Shown: in pieces, positions 31,282 to 41,463 of the stretch | Numbering within the stretch: position 1 is the stretch's first letter | How the letters are laid out: every line of letters starts with the position of its first letter | Source: an uncultured Actinomycetes bacterium | GTDB lineage: Bacteria; Actinomycetota; Actinomycetes; Nanopelagicales; Nanopelagicaceae | Length of the DNA: 48,061 bases | NCBI GenBank assembly: GCA_903902965.1 | Contig: CAIUXE010000016.1 | Location: 1 to 48,061 of the forward strand | Reading direction: 5' to 3' | Notes under the pieces: generated by a model | What the model saw: the letters and a program-made list of their open reading frames with translations, nothing else | Databases searched by the model: none | Told to the model about the DNA's origin: nothing | Translations under genes and position numbers: made by a program

Positions 31282-31970
31282 TAACGTCTTCCGTGCACCA
31301 CTACTCCGGCTTGGCGGCCGGTGAGCTTATCTCGACGATATGAGAAAAAAGACTGATCTTCGTGAGTGCAAACGCCGTTCCATTTTCCTGGAATTTGGGC
31401 AGTCGACAAAATAGAGATAATCGCTTTGGGAATATCAATACTTGGAGCTGATCTTCTAGTCTGGCTAGCGGCTATGGGCATAAAATCCTCGGCCTCATCA
31501 CGCATCTCCTCGGAAACTTCATAACATTTTCCACAAATAGTCGGGCCGATTTGAGCACTGATTCCAATCGCTCCCATGTCGCGCATTTGAGTAACTACTT
31601 TGTCCACAATATCTGCCAATAATCCTTTGCGACCAACATGTACGGCTGCTGAAACTTGCTTACTGGAAAGCAACAGTGGGGCACAATCAGCAAACATCAC
31701 AGCTAAACCGTAATTTAATTCCCTAGTTATCAATGCATCTGCTGTTGGTGAAACCGAAGGATCACTATCTTTATCAATTAGTGCAATTTCGGTTCCATGA
31801 ACTTGGTCCATGAAAAATAGTTTTGCAGGAGCAACTTCCACTTTTACAGCCAACGCTTCACGATTTTTTGCGACAGCAACAGGATCGTCCCCAACATTTG
31901 GTGACAAGTTAAAGGTCGCAAATGGAGCCGCACTAGCGCCACCATTTCTATCGGTGTAGTAAAACTTCAT
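31281..31970 (-). CDS. pgeF: PgeF/YfiH-type multicopper polyphenol oxidase family protein
   Basis: 229 aa; NLSPNVGDDP, MDQVHGTEIA, ADCAPLLL, AAVHVGRKGLLADIV, IGPTICGKCYEV, CTHEDQSFFSYRRD. Confidence 0.92.
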   Translation of the reverse strand: MKFYYTDRNGGASAAPFATFNLSPNVGDDPVAVAKNREALAVKVEVAPAKLFFMDQVHGTEIALIDKDSDPSVSPTADALITRELNYGLAVMFADCAPLLLSSKQVSAAVHVGRKGLLADIVDKVVTQMRDMGAIGISAQIGPTICGKCYEVSEEMRDEAEDFMPIAASQTRRSAPSIDIPKAIISILSTAQIPGKWNGVCTHEDQSFFSYRRDKLTGRQAGVVVHGRR

Positions 31971-33113
31971 TTACTTAAGGAAATCTGGGATATCCAACTC
32001 TTCGACTGATCCGTCTTCTTCAAAGACAATCCGTTTGCGCTCACGAGGTGGAGCGGTGTTGAGGGAGGCGGCGACATCAATTGGATCACTCTTTTCATTA
32101 CTTGAGGATACCGCTACAGGAGGTGCTGTAGAAACACTTGGAGGAGGCGAGATTATTTTTGTAGGTTCTCCCCCTTCAAAGCCAGCAGCGATCACAGTTA
32201 CGCGCACTTCATCTCCTAATGCATCATCTATTACGGTTCCGTAAATAATATTTGCATCTGGATGCGCGGAGGCTGCTACTAATTCTGCAGCTTCACTGAT
32301 TTCAAACAAACCTAAGTCAGAACCACCGGCAATAGATAGAAGTACTCCATGAGCACCGTCTATTGAAGCTTCAAGTAGTGGGCTTGCTATGGCCATCTCG
32401 GCAGCACGAGTTGCACGTGCCTCGCCTCGAGCAGATCCAATACCCATTAATGCTGATCCAGCATCCTTCATAACGCTGCGCACATCTGCAAAATCTAAAT
32501 TTATCAAGCCAGGAGTAGTGATCAAATCTGTGATTCCTTGAACTCCGGCAAGAAGAACTTGATCGGCACTCTTAAATGCTTCAAGAGCAGTTATGTTGCG
32601 ATCAGAAATCGACAGAAGTCGATCATTTGGAATAACAATTAATGTATCAACTTCCGCACGCAACTCCGCAATTCCTTCATCTGCTTGAGAAGCACGGCGC
32701 TTGCCTTCAAAAGTAAATGGTCGAGTAACAACACCAACAGTTAGTGCTCCTAATTCCCTAGCAATTTTTGCGATGATCGGCGCACCGCCAGTTCCAGTTC
32801 CGCCACCTTCACCTGCAGTTACAAAAACCATATCTGCACCACGTAATACTTCTGTGATTTCATCAACATGATCTTGCGCAGCTTGTCTTCCAATATCAGG
32901 TGATGCACCTGCACCAAGTCCACGTGTTACTACACGTCCGATGTCTAATTTAACATCAGCATCACTCATCAATAAGGCTTGGGCATCAGTATTAATCGCA
33001 ATAAACTCAACACCTTTTAATCCAACATCAATCATGCGATTAACTGCATTCACTCCACCGCCACCAATTCCAACAACTTTGATGACCGCTAAATAATTTT
33101 GTGGTGTAGCCAC
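31971..33113 (-). CDS. ftsZ: Cell division protein FtsZ
   Basis: 380 aa; [34 protein letters not shown] tubulin signature, NLDFADV, C-terminal ELDIPDFLK tail; GTG start. Confidence 0.98.
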   Translation of the reverse strand: MATPQNYLAVIKVVGIGGGGVNAVNRMIDVGLKGVEFIAINTDAQALLMSDADVKLDIGRVVTRGLGAGASPDIGRQAAQDHVDEITEVLRGADMVFVTAGEGGGTGTGGAPIIAKIARELGALTVGVVTRPFTFEGKRRASQADEGIAELRAEVDTLIVIPNDRLLSISDRNITALEAFKSADQVLLAGVQGITDLITTPGLINLDFADVRSVMKDAGSALMGIGSARGEARATRAAEMAIASPLLEASIDGAHGVLLSIAGGSDLGLFEISEAAELVAASAHPDANIIYGTVIDDALGDEVRVTVIAAGFEGGEPTKIISPPPSVSTAPPVAVSSSNEKSDPIDVAASLNTAPPRERKRIVFEEDGSVEELDIPDFLK

Positions 33114-33257
33114 TGAACGCCCTCCCTAACGAAACCTCAATCTCTAGTTGAGAGTGAGTGAGTTCGCAAAACCTGGCTGAAGGTAGGGGTGAATTGCTCT
33201 GTCTCCAAACACCTAGCAAATCTTTTTTTCTGTGTCGCGTATTTTTTCAAAAAGTAA

Positions 33258-33977
33258 TTATTTAACAGTTGGAGCTAAAGGTGATGAGATATCAAAATTC
33301 TTCACTCTTTTATTCTTAGGGTCTGCCAAAAGGGCACTCAAGACCTCCATTTTCAATTCTTGCTCTTGTGATCCACCCCAAATTATTCTTATCCCCTGGG
33401 TTAAATTGAAAGTAATTGAGTCTCGGGTATTGGCTTCGATGGAGATCACGCGATTTTGGATTTTCGTAGGAAGGCTATGGAAGACCAGCAAAGTTTGACT
33501 TAGTAGAGCCTTTGAAGTCGATGTTTTAATTATTGGAATCCCTCTTGGCACTCGACTAACTTTTGCGAAAGTAACTCCAGAAGAATCCCCTACGAAGTAG
33601 CCACCGCCAGGAGCAGTCACGGCGATCTCGATGTTTCGCATTGTCAGGTCAATAACCACAGTGCTTGGCAACTGACGATTAACTTTCACATCTAATATTT
33701 GTGGAAGTGTGAGTAGTTTTCTTTTTACAGCAGATGAATTAACGCGTGCAATTGGTTGCCCCATTTTTATTCCACTTAATTTAATAACTTCTTTTGCCGA
33801 AAAGTTAGAAAAATTAGAAAAGTTATAAACTTTTTGAGATTTTGTTATACCTGAAACTTTTATTTGATTTATTTTCATTAGCCCTGACCACCCCAATAGG
33901 TAAGCAAAAAGCGCTACCAAAAGTACAGTGGAAGTGAAATATACTTTTTTACGATTCATCTGAAGTTGCTGCTTCAT
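33258..33977 (-). CDS. ftsQ: Cell division protein FtsQ (POTRA domain)
   Basis: 239 aa; single TM, POTRA-like INQIKVSG..., location between murC and ftsZ. ATG at MNRKK is an alternative start. Confidence 0.88.
   Translation of the reverse strand: MKQQLQMNRKKVYFTSTVLLVALFAYLLGWSGLMKINQIKVSGITKSQKVYNFSNFSNFSAKEVIKLSGIKMGQPIARVNSSAVKRKLLTLPQILDVKVNRQLPSTVVIDLTMRNIEIAVTAPGGGYFVGDSSGVTFAKVSRVPRGIPIIKTSTSKALLSQTLLVFHSLPTKIQNRVISIEANTRDSITFNLTQGIRIIWGGSQEQELKMEVLSALLADPKNKRVKNFDISSPLAPTVK
33799..33825. repeat. Three 9-bp tandem repeats inside ftsQ (NFSNFSNFS)
   Basis: gaaaagtta gaaaaatta gaaaagtta, in frame. Confidence 0.85.
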
Positions 33978-35340
33978 CTAATCTCGCAACTATTTGCTTT
34001 CCAAGCGAGGTCACATCTCCGGCTCCCATAGTTATGATCAAATCCTTGGGCTTTGCAGCAGCTACAGCCATTTCGATAGCTGAGAGAATTGATGGCTCAA
34101 AATCAACCTTGGTTCCCAATTTCCGGATCTTCTCTGCGATTACTGAGCTACTAGCTCCTGGAATCGATTCCTCACCTGCACCATATATATCTAGCAAAAT
34201 CACCTGGTCGGCAGCTGCCAACGAAGTTGCAAATCCGTCAGCAAATGCCAGGGTTCGTGAGTATCGGTGTGGTTGGAAAATTACGATGATTTTGCCCTCT
34301 TCGACAACTTCCCTAGCTGTTGCAATGGTTGCGCTGACCTCTGTTGGATGGTGAGCATAATCGTCGTAAACCCTCACATTCGTAACGTTCCCTTTTAGTT
34401 CAAATCTGCGACGAACTCCATGAAATTTTGAAAGTCCTAATATTAATTGGTTTGGATTCAATTCCAAGGCCAAGCCGGCAGCTAGTGCTGCTGTTGCATT
34501 GAGAACATTATGCCTACCTGGAATATTCAAACTTACTTCGCCAAGAACAACTCCTTGCCAGGTAATTCTAAAAAAAGAACCTGTAGCGGATGTTGAAATA
34601 TGAGAAATTTTAACTTGTGCAGTATCTGATTCACCATAAGTTATTAGATTTAAAGATAACTCTTTAGCTGATTTCGCTAATTCAATTCCCCCGTCATCAT
34701 CTATGCAAATAACTAAAAAATTTTGTATGGATTTAATAAAATTTAAAAAGGTTTCGCGTAAATGTTCTTTCGAAGAGAAATGATCTACGTGGTCTATTTC
34801 CATATTTGTAATAATGGCACCGTGAGGGTTGTAGACTAAAAATGAGCTGTCTGATTCATCAGCCTCTGCGACGAAGATATCGCCACTACCATGATGTGAA
34901 TTGGCGTTAGAGTCATTTGGAGTACCACCAATTGCAAATGATGGATCGACTCCGCACTCTTGTATTGCCACGGCTAACATTGAAGTAGTTGTAGTTTTGC
35001 CATGGGTGCCAGCAACTGCTACCGACCTATAGCCTTTCATTAGTTCGCTTAATGATTGAGCTCTAGATAGGACTGGAATTCCAGATTGCAAAGCTGCCTT
35101 GAGCTCTGGATTACTTTCCTTAATGGCTGCAGACACAACTACTGTTTTTGCTAATGTAATATTATTTGAATTATGACCAATTTCAACTTTAGCGCCAAGT
35201 GCACGCAAGCTCGCAATAACAATTGAATCTTTTGCGTCAGACCCTGAAACTTGAATGCCTCTGTCCAAAAGTATTCTTGCAATAGCGCTCATCCCAGCAC
35301 CACCAATACCAATAAAATGTACGGGTTCATTTAGCATCAA
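33949..35340 (-). CDS. murC: UDP-N-acetylmuramate--L-alanine ligase
   Basis: 463 aa; HFIGIGGAGMSAIA, VAGTHGKTTTTSM, DDYAHHPTEV, IFQPHRYSRT. Confidence 0.97.
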   Translation of the reverse strand: MMLNEPVHFIGIGGAGMSAIARILLDRGIQVSGSDAKDSIVIASLRALGAKVEIGHNSNNITLAKTVVVSAAIKESNPELKAALQSGIPVLSRAQSLSELMKGYRSVAVAGTHGKTTTTSMLAVAIQECGVDPSFAIGGTPNDSNANSHHGSGDIFVAEADESDSSFLVYNPHGAIITNMEIDHVDHFSSKEHLRETFLNFIKSIQNFLVICIDDDGGIELAKSAKELSLNLITYGESDTAQVKISHISTSATGSFFRITWQGVVLGEVSLNIPGRHNVLNATAALAAGLALELNPNQLILGLSKFHGVRRRFELKGNVTNVRVYDDYAHHPTEVSATIATAREVVEEGKIIVIFQPHRYSRTLAFADGFATSLAAADQVILLDIYGAGEESIPGASSSVIAEKIRKLGTKVDFEPSILSAIEMAVAAAKPKDLIITMGAGDVTSLGKQIVARLDEAATSDES

Positions 35341-36431
35341 AATCCCTCTTTTCGAGAGCGAAAAATCTCATTATCAATTAGATCAACAAAATCAGAAGCA
35401 GCTGACAATTTACTACTCTTATTAGCAATAGCTAATCTAGATATTTCAGTAAATGATTTATTGACTTCTAAAATATTTGACAATAAATCTTGTGGGGTCA
35501 AATTTATATTTAGTAAAATTTTTGCGCTTCCATGGGTGACATATCTTTCAGCATTGGCTATCTGCTCGCCATTACCAATTGATAAGGGAATAAAAATGGT
35601 CGGTATTCCCATGGCCTCAATCTCTGCACATGTTCCTGCCCCAGCCCTAGCAACAATGATGTCAGCCGCTAAATATGCTAGCTCCATTTTCTCTAAATAA
35701 GGTATTTGCTTATATCCCGGATTTTCGCTTTCTGCTTTATTCCCGATTCCAACCAAATGTAAAATAGAGATTTTTTCTTCATTTAATTCAGCCCTAATTG
35801 CAGCTATTGCATCATTAATTTTCTGTGACCCCAGAGAACCGCCTATAACCAATAAAACTTTACTTTCAGGTGTGAAGCCAAATTCTTTGCGTGCTGCGGC
35901 TTTAGCCGAAACAAGTGCTTCTCCAGTTAATTTGGCCGCGTCGGTAATACTTTTTCGCATTGGAAAACCAACTATCTGTTGATCCTTCCAATTGCTTATA
36001 GGGTTGAAGACTGCAACAACTTTGGCCCATTTATGTCCTAGCCGATTAGCAAGGCCGGGCAAAGAGTTTGCTTCATGAAGTGCTATTGGGATACCAAGAA
36101 TTTTCGCAGAAACATAAACCGGAGTTGCGACATAACCTCCAAAACCTATGGCTAGAGTTGCATTTTTTAGCAAATAAAGAGATTTGACTACCGCTGCGCA
36201 AAAACGTGGAATAAAAAGCAATGAAGCTATCTTTAATGCACGTGGAAAATCTGCCTTAGGAATATATCTGAGTTCATAATTTTCAGTTGGAACAAGTTTT
36301 TCATCAGCGCCACCTTTTGAGCCGATAAAAATTATTTCAGCATCTCTAAATCTTCTCTTAAATTCATTTGCAACTGCCAAAGCCGGTAAAACATGACCTG
36401 CCGTTCCGCCTCCTGCAATTACTATTTTCAT
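35337..36431 (-). CDS. murG: UDP-GlcNAc undecaprenyl-PP-MurNAc-pentapeptide GlcNAc transferase
   Basis: 364 aa; AGGGTAGHVLPALAVA, GFGGYVATPVY, HEANSLPGLANR, IGGSLGSQ, ARAGAGTCAEIEAMG. Confidence 0.97.
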   Translation of the reverse strand: MKIVIAGGGTAGHVLPALAVANEFKRRFRDAEIIFIGSKGGADEKLVPTENYELRYIPKADFPRALKIASLLFIPRFCAAVVKSLYLLKNATLAIGFGGYVATPVYVSAKILGIPIALHEANSLPGLANRLGHKWAKVVAVFNPISNWKDQQIVGFPMRKSITDAAKLTGEALVSAKAAARKEFGFTPESKVLLVIGGSLGSQKINDAIAAIRAELNEEKISILHLVGIGNKAESENPGYKQIPYLEKMELAYLAADIIVARAGAGTCAEIEAMGIPTIFIPLSIGNGEQIANAERYVTHGSAKILLNINLTPQDLLSNILEVNKSFTEISRLAIANKSSKLSAASDFVDLIDNEIFRSRKEGF

Positions 36432-37627
36432 TTGTTCCCTCGGTTGAAGGTAAACAAAGGTGGTCTTTTATCTAAAATCGCTTTTGCTCCTGGCTCACGT
36501 CTTGCGGCCCCAGCCAAGAAACCTAAAGCCATCATCGAACTAATTAAAGCTGATCCTCCGTATGAGATAAACGGCAGAGGAACACCAACAACCGGAAATA
36601 AGCCAATAACCGATGCAATATTTATGGATGCTTGAACACTGATCCATGCAACTATTCCTGCAACTGCATATCTACTAAATGGATCCTTGGACTTGATTGC
36701 AATATTTATTCCAGCCCAAATAAATGCAAGAAATGCTAACAAAACTAAGATTGTTCCAAATAAACCCATCTCTTCACCTATGACTGCAAAAATAAAATCA
36801 GTATGCGCTTCTGGACCAAGATTTCCCCATTTTTGGCGACTTCCGCCTAGGCCAACGCCAAAAATTCCACCAGATGCTAGAGCCATGATGCTGTGTGCTG
36901 GTTGCCAGCCTGAGCCATGATAATTACTAGCTGCAAAAGGATCTAGAAATGAACTAAGCCTTGCCAATCTAGATTGTTTTGTCATTAATGCTGCAAATAA
37001 AAATACTGCTCCAACAAAAGCTGTACCTAGGAGATGATGCAATTTCATTCCAGATAAAAATAGCAACGCCATGAATATTGCCGCCAGGATTAAAGTTGTT
37101 CCTAAATCTCCACCGATTAGTATTGGTGCAGTTATCAAGCCAAAGCCTAGGATCAAAGAATAAACAGCACGCTTTTGATCGATTTCACCTTTCTCAAGTC
37201 TGGCCAATATTTGAGCCGCCCAAATGGTGATCGCAAACTTCGCAATTTCACTTGGTTGAATTGTAAATAATCCAAGGTTTATCCAATTTCGATTTCCATT
37301 AATTTCAATTCCAATTCCAGGTACAAATACTGCAATTTCAAGTCCAAAAACCAAAAATAATAGAGTTGGGATTAAACGCTTCCAAGCTTTCGTCGGAATC
37401 TTGAAAGTCAACCACATTGGAATAATCCCGAGACAAAACCACATAAATTGTTTACCGGCAATTGAAAATGAAGATCCAGAAGTGAAATATGATCTAATTC
37501 CAGACGCTGACAAAACCATTATCAGCCCTAATACAATAAGCACCCCTGCTGAGCCAAGCAACCAATTATAAGCGGCGGTTGGATTCGAAAAAATATTATT
37601 TTTAACAGTCGTGTTGTTTTTCTTCAT
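36428..37627 (-). CDS. ftsW: SEDS-family peptidoglycan polymerase FtsW
   Basis: 399 aa polytopic; GNRNWINLGLFTIQPSEIAKFA, PILIGGDLGTTLI, HTDFIFAVIGEEMGLFG, VGVPLPFISYGGSALI. Confidence 0.96.
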   Translation of the reverse strand: MKKNNTTVKNNIFSNPTAAYNWLLGSAGVLIVLGLIMVLSASGIRSYFTSGSSFSIAGKQFMWFCLGIIPMWLTFKIPTKAWKRLIPTLLFLVFGLEIAVFVPGIGIEINGNRNWINLGLFTIQPSEIAKFAITIWAAQILARLEKGEIDQKRAVYSLILGFGLITAPILIGGDLGTTLILAAIFMALLFLSGMKLHHLLGTAFVGAVFLFAALMTKQSRLARLSSFLDPFAASNYHGSGWQPAHSIMALASGGIFGVGLGGSRQKWGNLGPEAHTDFIFAVIGEEMGLFGTILVLLAFLAFIWAGINIAIKSKDPFSRYAVAGIVAWISVQASINIASVIGLFPVVGVPLPFISYGGSALISSMMALGFLAGAARREPGAKAILDKRPPLFTFNRGNK

Positions 37628-39009
37628 TTTTTACTACCTATAAGCTCTTTTACCTTCGCAGCAAATAAATCTCCTCGATGCGCGTATGAAGTAAATTGAT
37701 CCATAGAAGCACAAGCCGGCGCCAACAGAACCACATCTCCATTTGCTGCCAACTCCATACTTTTTGAGATGAGATTCTCCATAAGTTGATCTGCTGAAAC
37801 ACCATCGATCAAAAATTTAGGAATTTCTGGTGCATATTTAGTAAGAGCGTCTGAAATCAACTCTCGATCTGTCCCAATAAGAAGTACTGCCTTTAACCTG
37901 CTTGCCTTATTTTTTACCAAATCTTCCATGTCTGCGCCCTTAGCCAACCCGCCTGCTAACCAAATTATTGATGTAAAGGCTGCTAACGAAGCATTGGCAG
38001 CATGTGGGTTAGTTGCTTTTGAGTCATTAATCCATCGAATGCCGTTTGAGTTAGCAATCTCTTCTATCCGATGATGCCCAGGAGCGAAATTCCTTAGCCC
38101 CTTTGCAATTGATTCTGAATCCACACCGCAACTACGAGCCAACGCCATCGCTGCCAAGGCATTTGCCACATTATGCGGAGCTTGTGGATTAATGTCAGAG
38201 AGTTCGGCCAATGCAACCGCCTCTTGGGGGTCATCTACAAAAGCGCGATCAACCAACAACTCCTCGACCACCCCAATTTCACCTGGGCGTGGAGCGTCCA
38301 GGGTGAATTTTACAATTTTTTGGTCGTTTTGAAATTCGATTCCATTCAAGTTTCGATCATCGCGATTAATTATGACCAGATTTGCACCATTAGTAATGCG
38401 TTTCTTTGCCGACAGATACTCATTAAATGAGCCATGCCAATCTAAATGGTCATCTGCAATATTTAAGATTGCTGCACTTTGAAGACGAAGATGCTCAGAC
38501 CAATGTAATTGGAAAGAAGAAAGTTCAATAATCAAATAATCAATATCCTCATCGCCTGTAACAACTTCTATAACTGTTTTGCCGATATTGCCGCAAGCCA
38601 CAGCGCGTTTTCCATCTGCCAAAAAGATTGCCTCAGTCATGCTGACAGTTGTCGTTTTTCCATTCGTACCTGTGAGACCTACCCAAATCTTTGGTTTTGC
38701 TTTTTTCTGATCAAGCCGCCATGCGTATTCAACTTCACTAATTACTTCACAACCTCTGCTTAACGCGCTTATTAAGACTGGGTGATTTGGCTTCCAGCCA
38801 GGAGAAGTAATGATTAATTTTGGCAAGATTTCAGGTTGAACAAAAGTTATATCAATATTTGAAATTAATTTAAGTTCATCTGCTTTACTTTTCATCGCTG
38901 CTGATGCATCTTCTTCGTAAACTAAAATACTTTTTCCTAATTTAGCTAACGCTTTAGCAGTAGCCGCTCCAGTTACGCCAAGTCCTGCAACCAAGATCTC
39001 GTGTTCCAT
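37624..39009 (-). CDS. murD: UDP-N-acetylmuramoyl-L-alanine--D-glutamate ligase
   Basis: 461 aa; GLGVTGAATAKAL, GLTGTNGKTTTVSM, ELSSFQL, DDHLDWHG, INDSKATNPHAA. Confidence 0.97.
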   Translation of the reverse strand: MEHEILVAGLGVTGAATAKALAKLGKSILVYEEDASAAMKSKADELKLISNIDITFVQPEILPKLIITSPGWKPNHPVLISALSRGCEVISEVEYAWRLDQKKAKPKIWVGLTGTNGKTTTVSMTEAIFLADGKRAVACGNIGKTVIEVVTGDEDIDYLIIELSSFQLHWSEHLRLQSAAILNIADDHLDWHGSFNEYLSAKKRITNGANLVIINRDDRNLNGIEFQNDQKIVKFTLDAPRPGEIGVVEELLVDRAFVDDPQEAVALAELSDINPQAPHNVANALAAMALARSCGVDSESIAKGLRNFAPGHHRIEEIANSNGIRWINDSKATNPHAANASLAAFTSIIWLAGGLAKGADMEDLVKNKASRLKAVLLIGTDRELISDALTKYAPEIPKFLIDGVSADQLMENLISKSMELAANGDVVLLAPACASMDQFTSYAHRGDLFAAKVKELIGSKK

Positions 39010-40068
39010 TTATCCAGCAACCCAATCAGCGTAGAACAACCCTAATCCAGCAGCAACACAAAGCCCTGCAATGATCCAAAAACGAATCACGATGGTTACT
39101 TCACCCCATCCCAACATTTCGAAATGATGCTGTAATGGCGCCATACGAAATAGGCGCTTCCCTTTGGTTGCTTTGAAATAACCAACTTGCAAAATTACTG
39201 ACATTGTAATTAAGGCAAATAAGCCACCAATAAGAATTAGTGACAGTTCTGTTCGCAATGTGACGGCTAATCCAGCAAGAGCGCCCCCTAAAGCAAGGGA
39301 TCCCGTATCTCCCATAAATATTTTTGCAGGGCTGGCATTCCACCAAAGAAATGCAAAAGTTGCACCTGCGAGTGCTGCCGATAACACTGCCAAATCCAGT
39401 GGGTCACGAACTTGATAACATTTCAACCCAGGAGATACTGCGCAACTTTGACCGAACTCCCAAACCCCAATTAAGACAAATGCTAAGAAGCTCATAACTG
39501 ACGCTCCCGTAGCAAGTCCATCTAATCCGTCAGTTAAATTCACTCCATTGCTTGTAGCAACAATCATTAGAAAAACCCAGATAACTACGGCAACTGCGCC
39601 TAATTTAAGCGAGGTATCTCTAACTGTAGACAAATGCAAAGAAACCGGTGTAAGTCCCGTGTCATCAGGAAAATTTAAACCTGCCCAAGCAAATGAAATT
39701 GCGAAAACACTTTGACCAAACATTTTGGATCTTGCACGCAATCCTAACGAACGTTGACGTGAAACTTTCAGCCAATCGTCTAAAAATCCTACAAAACCTA
39801 AACCAGCCATTAGTGCTAAAACTAGAACCGCAGAAACTGTAGGTTCCCTGCCTGTGAATAAATGTGAAATGAAATATGCAAAAATTACCGAAAATATAAT
39901 TACGGTGCCGCCCATGGTTGGGGTGCCACGCTTCGTGTGGTGAGTTGTTGGACCATCGTCTCTTATGAACTGCCCATAACTTTTCTTTACTAATAGTTTT
40001 ATTGCGAGAGGAGTGGCAAACAATGCAAATAAAAATGCAAGCGCACCTGAGAGAAGGATTCCTTTCAT
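39010..40068 (-). CDS. mraY: Phospho-N-acetylmuramoyl-pentapeptide-transferase
   Basis: 352 aa; [78 protein letters not shown]. Confidence 0.97.
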   Translation of the reverse strand: MKGILLSGALAFLFALFATPLAIKLLVKKSYGQFIRDDGPTTHHTKRGTPTMGGTVIIFSVIFAYFISHLFTGREPTVSAVLVLALMAGLGFVGFLDDWLKVSRQRSLGLRARSKMFGQSVFAISFAWAGLNFPDDTGLTPVSLHLSTVRDTSLKLGAVAVVIWVFLMIVATSNGVNLTDGLDGLATGASVMSFLAFVLIGVWEFGQSCAVSPGLKCYQVRDPLDLAVLSAALAGATFAFLWWNASPAKIFMGDTGSLALGGALAGLAVTLRTELSLILIGGLFALITMSVILQVGYFKATKGKRLFRMAPLQHHFEMLGWGEVTIVIRFWIIAGLCVAAGLGLFYADWVAG

Positions 40069-40074
40069 CGGTGA

Positions 40075-41463
40075 CTAGCCGTCACTTTTCTCGACAGGCA
40101 ATTCATTTAAGTCCCAAATTAAAAGTTCGACTAATTTTTCTAACCCCTCAGCCCTAGAACCTTTGACAAGTATCACATCTCCAGCTTCACTTCCCCTTGC
40201 CATTTCCCTTGCGCTTTCGAGATTTTCAGCGAACAAAATTGCTGTTGAACCAAGATCGCTTTCGCCTAGGTATTCCCGCGTTCCAATGGCCACTAAATGG
40301 TCAATCTCTAAATTTATGGCTTTCTGACTCACTTCGAGATGCCCACTTTGAGAAAAATCTCCAAGCTCATGCATTTTCCCCAAGAAGGCCCAAGCTCGCC
40401 CTCCCCTTTCTTGGGCAAACAAACGCAATGCTTCAAGGGCTGCAAACATGCTTTCCGGATTAGCATTGTAAGAATCATTAATGATTAATCGTCCAGCAAT
40501 TTCATGTAATTCCATTCGCCATTTGCTAGAACTCTCGGCCGTTGAAAGTCCCGCACTAATTTTGTCGATTGGAACATTTAATGCAGTTGCAATAGCTGCA
40601 GCGGCCAATGCATTTGCAACTTGATGCCTACCTGCCTGTCGAAGTGCAACACTTTCACGTCCAAAGGAAGTTACTAAATCAAAATGAGCAAAACCCTCAC
40701 GGATTTCAATATCAGTAGCCCTAACATCATTGCTTGATTTTTCACCAAAAGTAATAACTTGGGCTTTTGTTAATTTTTTCATATTAATTGTAAAATCATC
40801 GTATGAACCCAAAATTGCAATCTTTGAGGGTTCTAAGTTAATTACCATTTCACTTTTCGCAGAAGCAATCATTTCTTGCGAACCAAAAATTCCGATATGT
40901 GCGCTTCCTACACCAAGCACAACACCTAAATCTGGAAGGAATGTGCGTTCCAATTTCGCGATATCCCCTAAATTTCTTGCTCCCATTTCTAAAATACAAA
41001 ATTTGGTATTTTCTTTGCACCTCAAAATTGTGATCGGTACACCCAAATCATTATTGAATGAAGATTTTGGTGCGATTGTTTCGCCAACCATCGATAGCAA
41101 ATAATTTGCTAAGTCTTTAGTGGTGGTTTTTCCATGAGATCCTGTTATGGCGATAACTTTCAATCCATTGATATTTTGCCGCACGTAAGCTGCTAATTTT
41201 GTGATTGCTTCGACAGCATCTTTTACTACTATGCAAGAATCGCCAACTTCCCGATTGCAAATTGCCACACCAGCGCCCTCTGAGAGAGCCTGAACCACAA
41301 AATCATGGCCATCTACATGCTCGCCTTGAAGAGCTAGAAATATTCCATTTTCAATAATATCTCGAGAATCAAAAAATGTTGATCCAGTAATTAATTTGTT
41401 TCCATCACCTATGACTTTTCCAGAAATTATTTCTGAAATTTGAGAGATTGTTAGTGGAATCAC
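40075..41463 (-). CDS. murF: UDP-N-acetylmuramoyl-tripeptide--D-alanyl-D-alanine ligase
   Basis: 462 aa; AITGSHGKTTTKDL, EMGARNLGDIA, LIINDSYNANPESM, FLGKMHELGDFS. Confidence 0.96.
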   Translation of the reverse strand: MIPLTISQISEIISGKVIGDGNKLITGSTFFDSRDIIENGIFLALQGEHVDGHDFVVQALSEGAGVAICNREVGDSCIVVKDAVEAITKLAAYVRQNINGLKVIAITGSHGKTTTKDLANYLLSMVGETIAPKSSFNNDLGVPITILRCKENTKFCILEMGARNLGDIAKLERTFLPDLGVVLGVGSAHIGIFGSQEMIASAKSEMVINLEPSKIAILGSYDDFTINMKKLTKAQVITFGEKSSNDVRATDIEIREGFAHFDLVTSFGRESVALRQAGRHQVANALAAAAIATALNVPIDKISAGLSTAESSSKWRMELHEIAGRLIINDSYNANPESMFAALEALRLFAQERGGRAWAFLGKMHELGDFSQSGHLEVSQKAINLEIDHLVAIGTREYLGESDLGSTAILFAENLESAREMARGSEAGDVILVKGSRAEGLEKLVELLIWDLNELPVEKSDG

